Shown here piece by piece: positions 6,817 through 13,952 of a stretch of 64,000 nt of DNA; the stretch's first letter is position 1, and the number at the start of each line of letters is the position of its first letter. A program made the translations under genes and the position numbers. The notes under the pieces are model-generated. The model saw only the letters and a program-made list of their open reading frames with translations. It had not been told where the DNA came from and did no database searches. This DNA is from Mixta intestinalis (GTDB taxonomy: Bacteria > Pseudomonadota > Gammaproteobacteria > Enterobacterales > Enterobacteriaceae): positions 3,658,001 to 3,722,000 of the forward strand of contig NZ_CP028271.1 of the NCBI RefSeq assembly GCF_009914055.1, read 5' to 3'.

Positions 6817-8502
6817 TTATTTAGGTAGATAACGCTTACCATAGCTTTTCTTGAGCTTATCTATTTCACACAGATTTAACCCAGCGATGGAATTAAAATG
6901 CTTATCCTCGACAAAACATAATATTTTTGAGCCTCCTGCACTATACCACTTAGCCGCTTGCTTATAGGGCCAGGGGAGATCGCAGCCCAGCTCTCGCAAT
7001 TCAATATTAAGCTTTTTCCAGTCTTCATCAAAATGGTCACCGCTAAATAAACGATTAATATCTTCATCGACCAAATCATATTTTTCCACAGGAGAGCAGG
7101 CATCTTGATCCGCTGAAAGATAAGTTTGGTAAAAACCAATCATTAATTTTTTTGCATAATCCGAGTAATTTTGTGGAATCGTTAGCACCCCAATGAGGTA
7201 TTTATATTCGCTGTGTTTAAGCGCAACATTAAATATTCCTTTCCAAAGTTCATCAAGGACGTTAGTTTTCTGATACTGCTTTTGTATAAAACCTCGGCCA
7301 ATCTCAATACTTTTGCTGGCAATTGCCGAAAATTCCTGTTTGTAATTAAAAAGCTCATTACTATAGAGACCTTGCAATCCTCTCTTTGCAATCTGTTCAC
7401 CTGCCATAACAAAACGGTAAGCCCCGGCGATTTCAAGCCTTTCAGGATCCCATACCATGATATGCTGATAATCTTTATCATAGATGTCGTTATCATAATC
7501 CTGTCCCGTTCCGGCACCTATCTCCCGAAAACAGATCTCACGTAGACGTCCCAACTCTCTTAATACAGGTGAATATTCCGTACCCTGATGGCGATACAGC
7601 AGAACAATTTTGCCATCATTAAGCTTTTTTAGCTCGGTGCAGCTCTCCAGCGCTGCACTTAATAACTTTTTGTCCAGAGGGGGAGCAACTGGCGTAATTA
7701 CAGGCAATATTCCCGGCTGGTTTTGACCTGCTCTTTTTATGTGCTCCATGAATGAAGCTGCGACTTCGCCCATTCGTTCTTTATCAACGTCCAGTTTTGC
7801 TAAGTTAACCTGCTGAAGAAAATTAATTTTCAGTGTCTTACCGCTATGGCGTAAGCATTCTCTGATAACCATCAGGTTAGAAAGCGGACGCCAAAACCTG
7901 GCGGTAATGTAGTAACGCCAGGTATTTAAGCCCTGGATATTTACAGGTACTAAAGCAGCATTGTTCTTTGTGGCGAGATGGATAAAGCCAGGATTCCATG
8001 GAGCTTCCTGCAGCCCTGTTTTTTTCAAGCTGGCAAGCCTACCTGAAGGGAAAATAACGAGCACACCACCTTTTTTAAGGTGCGCATTCATTTCCCGATA
8101 TTGACTGGTGCCCATTTTTCCCTGCATATTTCTGATGCCAATCGTTAAGCTTTTTGTTTTTGGCAACATATGGGTCAGCACCTGGTTGGCTACGATTTTG
8201 ATATCGCGCCTCACTTTAGCAGCGGCGACAATCACGCCCATTCCATCAATAACGGTAGGATGATTTGCTATAATAACGACAGGACCTTCACTGGGAATGT
8301 TATAAACATTATCAACAGCCAAATTAATCCGTAACTTTTCTACTACAGCTTCTAACCAGTCTATACCATCTTTGTTTTCAGCCGCCTTTACGCGAGAGAA
8401 AAGCGCATCTAATCCTACAGCCCAGCGGATACATTTCTTTTGTAGGGGAGTAACCTTTTTCTCTGGAAAAAACTCCTTTATAATCTCATCAATTACATCC
8501 AT
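6817..8502 (-). CDS. olsF: bifunctional acyltransferase, PlsC-like plus OlsB-like GNAT (OlsF-type ornithine lipid synthase)
   Basis: The 561-residue protein has two acyltransferase parts. Residues about 70-240 form a PlsC-type domain with the NHPTVID (HX4D, His81 to Asp86) and FPSGR (151-155) motifs that acylate lyso-lipids from acyl-ACP or acyl-CoA. Residues about 295-550 resemble OlsB, the GNAT-fold enzyme that N-acylates ornithine: FREIGAGTG, a WDP...IAGAYRF strand, IEIGRGFI, LWKGI and a C-terminal HFNSIAGL/Y..RYLP block. This order (O-acyltransferase first, N-acyltransferase second) is that of OlsF, which makes ornithine lipids alone in Serratia proteamaculans. Start ATG 8502 has an AAGGAGAAGG ribosome site. 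It leads an operon with an ABC exporter. The amino acid substrate is inference; another N-acyl amino acid lipid is possible. Confidence 0.75.
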   Translation of the reverse strand: MDVIDEIIKEFFPEKKVTPLQKKCIRWAVGLDALFSRVKAAENKDGIDWLEAVVEKLRINLAVDNVYNIPSEGPVVIIANHPTVIDGMGVIVAAAKVRRDIKIVANQVLTHMLPKTKSLTIGIRNMQGKMGTSQYREMNAHLKKGGVLVIFPSGRLASLKKTGLQEAPWNPGFIHLATKNNAALVPVNIQGLNTWRYYITARFWRPLSNLMVIRECLRHSGKTLKINFLQQVNLAKLDVDKERMGEVAASFMEHIKRAGQNQPGILPVITPVAPPLDKKLLSAALESCTELKKLNDGKIVLLYRHQGTEYSPVLRELGRLREICFREIGAGTGQDYDNDIYDKDYQHIMVWDPERLEIAGAYRFVMAGEQIAKRGLQGLYSNELFNYKQEFSAIASKSIEIGRGFIQKQYQKTNVLDELWKGIFNVALKHSEYKYLIGVLTIPQNYSDYAKKLMIGFYQTYLSADQDACSPVEKYDLVDEDINRLFSGDHFDEDWKKLNIELRELGCDLPWPYKQAAKWYSAGGSKILCFVEDKHFNSIAGLNLCEIDKLKKSYGKRYLPK

Positions 8503-9090
8503 TGTATTTCCTTCTCCTTAATATTTATTTTATTTACTCATTTATCATGTTTTCCCTCAGCTTACTTAATAGTAAACTTTCAACCTTAGTTGAAACTAAG
8601 AAATTATTAGCCATAACTTATTTATTATATGATAAAAAGGCTCAAGGAAAAATAATATCATTAAAAATATTTTTAAATCATAAATTTATTAAATTTAGTA
8701 AAATAAACAACAAATTACTTGTTATTATTATTCAATTGATAATCATTTAAAAGTCAATTAAATGTAATTTAATTAAAATGCTAATGCATATCAATAACCG
8801 TTTAAATAAAATAATTTAATGGAAAACTACAACACCAGATTTTTTTCTGAAGGTTAAGTAATCCTGGAGGCCTTAATCCTTGTCTGTTGTCAAACTATAG
8901 GCATTATTTTAATTTTTGAGACTCCATTCTTATTTTCTGTTACGGCTTATATGTTGCTATCATTTTATCTGCTTGCGTATTTTATTACGTCTGCTTTACC
9001 TTTCCTGTACCTTTACCGTCACGTCTGTTTAGACTCGCCTCTATCCTGCTTCATTCTTTAGAATTCTCTTTTTTACCTGTTAAGGGGGAA
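8503..9090. other. gene-poor, very AT-rich intergenic region
   Basis: About 590 bp between the divergent olsF-like gene and yicC. Bases 8520-8830 are extremely AT-rich with many A/T tracts. The only open frame (8502-8750, plus) starts with TTG, has no ribosome site and codes for low-complexity I/L/K/N-rich sequence, so I do not call it. The region probably holds the promoter and control sites of the olsF-like operon; AT-rich DNA of this kind is typically bound by H-NS in enterobacteria (inference). Confidence 0.6.
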
Positions 9091-9100
9091 GCGGCATCGC

Positions 9101-9106
9101 TATAAT
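9101..9106 (+). promoter_or_regulatory. candidate yicC promoter -10 element
   Basis: A perfect TATAAT lies 33 bp upstream of the yicC start. The element at the -35 distance (TGTTAA, 9078-9083) is poor, so this is a tentative call. Confidence 0.4.
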
Positions 9107-9138
9107 CCTTTAAACTTTACTGAATACGGGTACGCAAA

Positions 9139-10002
9139 ATGATCCGCAGCATGACCGCCTACGCCCGGCGTGAAACCAAAGGCGAATGGGGCAGCGCAGC
9201 CTGGGAGCTGCGTTCCGTGAACCAACGCTATCTTGAAACTTATATCCGACTGCCGGAGCAGTTTCGCAGCCTGGAGCCGGTAATTCGTGAACGTCTGCGT
9301 AATCGGCTAACGCGAGGGAAAATTGAATGTAACCTGCGTTTTGACGCCGATCCGAGTACACAAAGCGCTTTGATATTAAATCAGACGCTGGCGAAACAAC
9401 TGTTAGAAGCGGCACAATGGGTAAATCAACAAAACGCAGGTGGTGAGATTAATCCAGTCGATATTCTGCGCTGGCCGGGCGTGATGTCCGCACAGGAACA
9501 GGATCTTGACGTCATTAACGTTGCGTTGCTGGAGACGCTGGAACTGGCGATTGATGATTTTATCACTGCGCGTGAAAGCGAAGGGGCGGCGTTAAAAGCA
9601 TTAATCGAGCAACGTCTGGAAGGCGTCAGCGCTGAGGTGAAAAAAGTACGAGCCTGGATGCCGGACGTTCTCAAATGGCAACGCGAGCGTCTGGTCACAA
9701 AGCTTGAGGAAGCCGAACTTCAGCTGGATAACAATCGTGTTGAGCAGGAACTGGTGATGATGGCACAGCGCATCGATGTGGCGGAAGAGCTTGATCGTCT
9801 TGAGGCGCATGTAAAAGAAACCTATAACATCCTGAAGAAAAAAGAAGCTGTTGGTCGCCGTCTTGACTTTATGATGCAGGAATTCAATCGTGAATCGAAT
9901 ACGCTGGCCTCAAAATCGATTAACGCTGATGTCACCGCCTCAGCAATTGAACTGAAGGTGTTAATTGAACAGATGCGCGAGCAGATCCAAAATATCGAGT
10001 AA
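9139..10002 (+). CDS. yicC: YicC family endoribonuclease
   Basis: The 287 residues equal the E. coli YicC length and the ends are almost identical (start MIRSMTAYARRE; end EQMREQIQNIE). YicC-family proteins are stress-related RNases; E. coli YicC has been linked to decay of the sRNA RyhB. The N-terminal YicC_N domain (RSVNQRYLETYIRLPEQFR in two blocks) and the C-terminal DUF1732 domain (KKKEAVGRRLDFMMQEFNRE, ASKSINADVT) are visible. In E. coli it is divergent from rph; here about 5.5 kb of accessory genes separate the two. A strong terminator follows. Confidence 0.95.
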   Translation: MIRSMTAYARRETKGEWGSAAWELRSVNQRYLETYIRLPEQFRSLEPVIRERLRNRLTRGKIECNLRFDADPSTQSALILNQTLAKQLLEAAQWVNQQNAGGEINPVDILRWPGVMSAQEQDLDVINVALLETLELAIDDFITARESEGAALKALIEQRLEGVSAEVKKVRAWMPDVLKWQRERLVTKLEEAELQLDNNRVEQELVMMAQRIDVAEELDRLEAHVKETYNILKKKEAVGRRLDFMMQEFNRESNTLASKSINADVTASAIELKVLIEQMREQIQNIE

Positions 10003-10041
10003 CTCTTCAACCATCTGCCCCTCTCTACAAAAATCCTCAAC

Positions 10042-10066
10042 AAAGCCCCTCCTGTCGGGGCTTTTT
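10042..10066 (+). terminator. intrinsic terminator after yicC
   Basis: AAAGCCCC, a six-base loop and CGGGGCTTTTT form a GC stem with a T-tract, 40 bp after the yicC stop codon. Confidence 0.9.
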
Positions 10067-10232
10067 AGTCACCATTGTAAAAATTCTTTTAAGGAATCCT
10101 GGCATTACAGAATCTGTATCGCTGAAAAAGTCAGTGGAAAGACGCCATACATACCTGCTGCTTTTGTAATCCATCACTTGTTTGATCGACACTGGAAGCA
10201 TTAAATGATGGAGATGTAGCAGCATTCGCCTT

Positions 10233-11144
10233 TTAGAGCAGACGATAATATTTATCTGGCATCATTTTTTCAGGCAGACGACTGTCTCTAACCATCTCAC
10301 GCAAATCAATCTCTATCGCATTACAAATGGCATTCAAAGGCAGGTCGTTATCTTCGCTGCCAAAAGGATCTTCTAATTCCGTAGCGATAGCATCAAGTGC
10401 CAGCAACGCGTAAGTAGTGAACACGGAGAAAAGCAACGTAAGCACCCCAAAATTGTTAATCAGCAACAAGGGATAAATGGCACAAAACACACCGACTGTC
10501 CGATGTAACAGTAAAGAGTAAGCAAAGGGTATTGGCGTATTGCTGATACGTTCACAACCGCCCTGTATCCTACTGAATTCATTAAGATAGTTATTGATGT
10601 TCCTATACACAAACTCGTTGGGCCGATTTTGGTAAAGCCATAATCCAATATCTTGCAGTAATGCATTACAGGGGGTCGTAATATGTTGATATTCCTGAGA
10701 GTGACGAGATAAAAAAACGCTGTCAGTTATCGCCGGAATGGCTTCATGCCGTAGCCGGGATTTTAACGTTAAGCACCAGGAGATAATCAGTTCGACTACC
10801 ACTTTTATATCTTCCTCATGAGCCGGTGTGGTATTGATAACCTCACGTATCAGTGAACGGCTGGCAATAAGCAGATCGCCCCATAGTTTTCTGGCTTCCC
10901 AGTAGCGAAGCCACGCAGTGTTATTACGGAAACCAAGGAAAACTGAGATCGAAATAGAAACGCCAATAAAATAGACTGAACTTTCTTTCGCTACGATCCC
11001 ATGCATATGCAACAACGGTAAAAAAAACAAATAGACGATATTTAGCACGATAAAAAAGCACATTTGTAATGCAATTTTTCGCATAATCGAGCCATGCCAC
11101 GAAAAAAGTTTTCTTAACCAGTTTTGCTCAGGCCTGACTATCAT
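10233..11144 (-). CDS. yneE: bestrophin-family inner-membrane channel protein (YneE-like)
   Basis: 303-residue homologue of E. coli YneE, a member of the bestrophin/UPF0187 family; bacterial bestrophins form pentameric ion channels in the inner membrane (the Klebsiella one conducts cations). Family segments seen are MIVRP..NWLRK..WHGS at the start, FLGFRNNTAWLRYWEARKLWG near residue 70, GCERISNTPIPFAYSLLLHR near residue 195 and the LEDPFGSEDNDLPL motif near residue 265. Hydrophobic segments lie near residues 25-45, 48-68, 210-230 and 232-252. The start ATG overlaps the stop of the upstream HycA-like gene (ATGA), so the two are translationally coupled. Confidence 0.9.
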   Translation of the reverse strand: MIVRPEQNWLRKLFSWHGSIMRKIALQMCFFIVLNIVYLFFLPLLHMHGIVAKESSVYFIGVSISISVFLGFRNNTAWLRYWEARKLWGDLLIASRSLIREVINTTPAHEEDIKVVVELIISWCLTLKSRLRHEAIPAITDSVFLSRHSQEYQHITTPCNALLQDIGLWLYQNRPNEFVYRNINNYLNEFSRIQGGCERISNTPIPFAYSLLLHRTVGVFCAIYPLLLINNFGVLTLLFSVFTTYALLALDAIATELEDPFGSEDNDLPLNAICNAIEIDLREMVRDSRLPEKMMPDKYYRLL

Positions 11145-11563
11145 TCCTCTTCACCTTTAGTGAAGTACTGAAGGATATGATTATAGATAACTTGCAGTTT
11201 TTGCAGATAATGTTCAAAAATCTGATCTTTATCTGATAATAATATTCCATCATCCACAACACCCTGACGATAAATGTTTGTAGGCGGTATCTCGATCGGC
11301 CCTAACTCTTCAGATTCAACCTGGTATTGTACTTTTATCGAACCAAAGGTTCCGTAACGGATAATTTTTACATAGACATTACCAAAAACTTCTACCAGTA
11401 GCTGGCCTTTTTGATAAGGAACTACGTGATGATGATATAAGCTTTCTGTTGACGTTATTCCTTTAATTAGCTCCATAACATAGGCATTCCATAGCCGATC
11501 CATCTTTTTCTTTTCGCTATTAATGATTTCCGCTTTTTCGGCTAACACAGTTTTCGTATTCAT
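11141..11563 (-). CDS. HycA-family protein (formate hydrogenlyase regulator-like)
   Basis: 140 residues from MNTKTVL. I recognise it as related to E. coli HycA, the repressor-type modulator of the FhlA-controlled formate regulon: EKAEIINSEKKKMDRLW aligns with the HycA start, followed by the ELIKGIT block, a VFGNVYVKI strand, and the C-terminal DKDQIFEHYLQKLQVIYNHI helix that matches the DREQVLEHYL region of HycA. No hyc, hyp or fhlA genes are present in the window. It overlaps the bestrophin gene by 4 bp (ATGA), suggesting a joint function unrelated to hydrogenase. The GTG/TTG-like start further upstream (11575) is less likely. The role here is unknown. Confidence 0.68.
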   Translation of the reverse strand: MNTKTVLAEKAEIINSEKKKMDRLWNAYVMELIKGITSTESLYHHHVVPYQKGQLLVEVFGNVYVKIIRYGTFGSIKVQYQVESEELGPIEIPPTNIYRQGVVDDGILLSDKDQIFEHYLQKLQVIYNHILQYFTKGEEE

Positions 11564-11641
11564 TTTCCAACACATATCATAGAGATTGCTAAAAAAAGCA
11601 ATTCATTAAAAATAACCTGAACCACTTCAATAAAAATCACT

Positions 11642-12529
11642 TCATGCTTCTACATCTAAAATATTATACTTAACAACGAAATTAATATAATCGCGAAGAG
11701 CAACGGGATTATTTATTTTGCTCTGATAAATCATCCATAATTCAATTTGCTGAACTGTCCAGTCAGTTAATATTACCTGAAGTTGACCGGTTTCTATGTA
11801 AGGCTTCACCAGATACTCAGGCAAGATAGCCATACCGGCTCCCCGCAGAGCTAACTGCAGGATATAGGACAGATTATCGCTGGTATGTCGTAAAGACATA
11901 GCCAGCTTATAATGCTCATCTTCTCTGGACAGGGTAATGCTTCTCCAGGTCCGGTGTGTAATGAGATTACTCTTGAGCAAGGCCTCTGGATGGGTAATTT
12001 TATGCTGTTGCCGATATTCTGGCGTACAGATAATAAAACGGCGGAACATACCGAGAAAACGGCCTATATACGCATCATCCGAAGGGCTACCTATACGGTA
12101 AGCGATATCAAATTCATCGCTTACCGTGCCATAGAACGAATCAGCAGTTGCCAACTGAAGCTCAACGTTTGGGTGATCTTTCAGGAAGTCATGATGTACC
12201 GTTGGCAGAATGCTGGACATAAACCCTGGTGGAGAAATTATCTTTATATTACCGCCCGGAGATTTATGCAGCTTTTGCATGGTTTCATCACCGCGTGCAC
12301 TTGCATTGAGAATTTCGCGGCACGATGACAGATAATATTCCCCCTCAGTTGTAAGGGTTATTTTGCGCGTTGTACGATTGAGTAAACGAAAACCCAGCGC
12401 TTCTTCCAGGCAACTGATTCGCTGGCTTATTCTTGATTTCGTCATGCCCAATTCCGAGGCGGTTCTGGTAAATGAACCATTTTTTACCAGCAGCGCGAAA
12501 AGCGCCATATCCTGAATATGTTTGAGCAT
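11642..12529 (-). CDS. LysR-family transcriptional regulator
   Basis: 295-residue LysR-type regulator. The N-terminal winged helix-turn-helix covers about residues 4-62 (FALLVKNGSFTRTASELGMT, KSRISQRISCLEEALGFRLL, TTRKITLT). The effector domain starts near residue 90 (GNIKIISPPGFMSSILP) and ends with the typical YILQLALRGAGMAILPEYLV block, as in the CrgA/DhpT-like subgroup. The target is unknown. The gene points away from the small membrane protein and immunity gene to the right, and upstream of it there is no obvious divergent partner within 250 bp. AT-rich codon use resembles the neighbouring accessory genes. Confidence 0.9.
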   Translation of the reverse strand: MLKHIQDMALFALLVKNGSFTRTASELGMTKSRISQRISCLEEALGFRLLNRTTRKITLTTEGEYYLSSCREILNASARGDETMQKLHKSPGGNIKIISPPGFMSSILPTVHHDFLKDHPNVELQLATADSFYGTVSDEFDIAYRIGSPSDDAYIGRFLGMFRRFIICTPEYRQQHKITHPEALLKSNLITHRTWRSITLSREDEHYKLAMSLRHTSDNLSYILQLALRGAGMAILPEYLVKPYIETGQLQVILTDWTVQQIELWMIYQSKINNPVALRDYINFVVKYNILDVEA

Positions 12530-12802
12530 AACCTGACCTTACCCCCTGAAGGATGAAGAGTGTACGCCTCGTCACTAATATTGTACATGTTCAATTGTTT
12601 ACTATATCGAATAAGATTGTTCAATAATTTAATGTATGAACTTAAAAAAAACTGGTTAGAATAAAGGGTAATATAGATCGCCCAGAAATATCCCGCATCG
12701 CGATAAATTAATTTTTCAATGCCTTCATAAGGTGTTTTGATGTGTCGATAGCGAAGCCATATACCCTTGCTTTTTACAATGAATTATTGCGGAAATCCCA
12801 TC

Positions 12803-12991
12803 ATGGTTCGTAAAACCAAAATCATTTATTTCATACTATTTCTATTTTTACTAACTAACATGATTTTTGACGTTTTTCTGGGTAAGCAGCTGTTGAAGTT
12901 TCATCATTTGTTTTTAGCAGGTGCCATCTGCCTGGCCATAGCCGTTCAGGGGATGGCCCTGACAAGGCTGTTCAAAGCATCATTTTGCTAA
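12803..12991 (+). CDS. small two-helix membrane protein, hypothetical
   Basis: 62 residues from MVRKTKII, with two hydrophobic segments (about 6-26 and 34-54) separated by a short turn containing KFHH. I do not recognise it. The start at 12803 has a weak GGA at -12; earlier in-frame starts (ATG 12779 and TTG 12767) have no ribosome site. Positively charged N-terminus suggests N-in topology. It stands alone between the LysR gene and decayed sequence. It may be a real small gene or a chance frame. Confidence 0.4.
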   Translation: MVRKTKIIYFILFLFLLTNMIFDVFLGKQLLKFHHLFLAGAICLAIAVQGMALTRLFKASFC

Positions 12992-13621
12992 AGGTTTACC
13001 TAACAGTTACCTGCCAGAACGGGCCTGGTCATAAAACACCTACAGGCGTATGACTTTTGTAACGCAGCGGTACAGGTCTCGAAAGTGAAGTGGCAAGTAA
13101 GATCTGCCCTTAAGACGTTCCCTTTTAGAGTGAAAAACGCAATCGCCAGTCACAGCGGCTTCGATTAATCTCAAGCGTTAACTGACATAGCGCTGCGCGG
13201 TTTCGAGGTTCCATACAAAAGGTGATCAGGCAACGGGCTGCATCCACTCGCTGATACTGATTAGAATAACTGCAAGTGATCCCTGAAAAATTTTATATCA
13301 ACTGGTTAGCAGAAGCCGTGAGACGTTTAGTTTAAAAAAAAGTTATGATAAGAAAGGCTTGATGATGCCCTTACTCACAAACCTTTGAAAAACATTTAAT
13401 AACAACATGTTAAAAAAACAACTTCTTTTACCACCCGACAAAACAGCATCAATATATTGAATGAATTTGCAGATTTTCTTCAGAAACCATTCAGGTTTTT
13501 AAGGCCAAAAATTTTCTCATAATTAAATTCAGATATTCCTGATGGTGTTTTAACACATAAAAAAAGTTATAAATCTTCACGCACACAGCAACGTTTAATT
13601 AGACATTCCAGGAAAATTTCT
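12992..13621. other. gene-poor region, probably decayed
   Basis: 630 bp with no open frame that has a plausible start. On the minus strand 13135-13292 is open without an ATG near its 5' end and encodes about 52 residues rich in Cys and Arg (QYQRVDAARCLITF, ALCQLTLEINRS), ending at a stop; this looks like the tail of a lost gene that I cannot identify. From about 13320 the sequence is AT-rich and lies upstream of the immunity gene; I looked for an HNH nuclease-colicin tail there and saw none. Confidence 0.5.
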
Positions 13622-13897
13622 ATGGAACGCATATCACTACAAGATTTTACCGAGCAGGAATTTACAGAGCTTGCTCAAAAAATATTAACTGCCGATTTCG
13701 AAACAACTGAAAGCTTATTGAATGCAGCAATGGAATTTGTACTGTTAAGTGGTCATCCCGCTGGTACCGACCTCATTTGCTACCCTCAGGAATTTAATAT
13801 TACCACGCCTAAAAGCATGGTAGACCTTGTTAAAAACTGGCGATTGCAGAATGGCCTGCCTGGCTTCAGAGAGGAATATTATCCTCTTGCTATTTAA
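13622..13897 (+). CDS. colicin E/pyocin S-type bacteriocin immunity protein (orphan)
   Basis: 91-residue protein of the Im2/Im7/Im9 family, which bind and inhibit the DNase (or related) domain of nuclease bacteriocins. Shared features: an FTEQEFTELAQKILTAD helix I region, HPAGTDLICYP (in Im9 HPSGSDLIYYP, where the two Tyr contact the toxin; here the first is Cys and the second is kept), and VDLVKNWRLQNGLPGF near the C-terminus. An AGGA ribosome site lies 9 bp upstream of the ATG. No toxin gene precedes it, so it is an orphan that may protect against a competitor's bacteriocin. Confident about family, not about specificity. Confidence 0.85.
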   Translation: MERISLQDFTEQEFTELAQKILTADFETTESLLNAAMEFVLLSGHPAGTDLICYPQEFNITTPKSMVDLVKNWRLQNGLPGFREEYYPLAI

Positions 13898-13952
13898 TAG
13901 CTTAGCGTAGGTCTTTGCCTTTCACCTGATGTTTTACCTTTATGAGCATACT

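Noticed and set aside
8502..8750. 82-codon open frame on the plus strand in the AT-rich region
   Set aside because: It starts with TTG, has no ribosome site, and encodes low-complexity I/L/K/N sequence expected from AT-rich DNA by chance.
13320..13621. Remnant of a nuclease colicin upstream of the immunity gene
   Set aside because: I looked for the HNH-type C-terminus just before the immunity start and saw only AT-rich sequence with stops in all frames.
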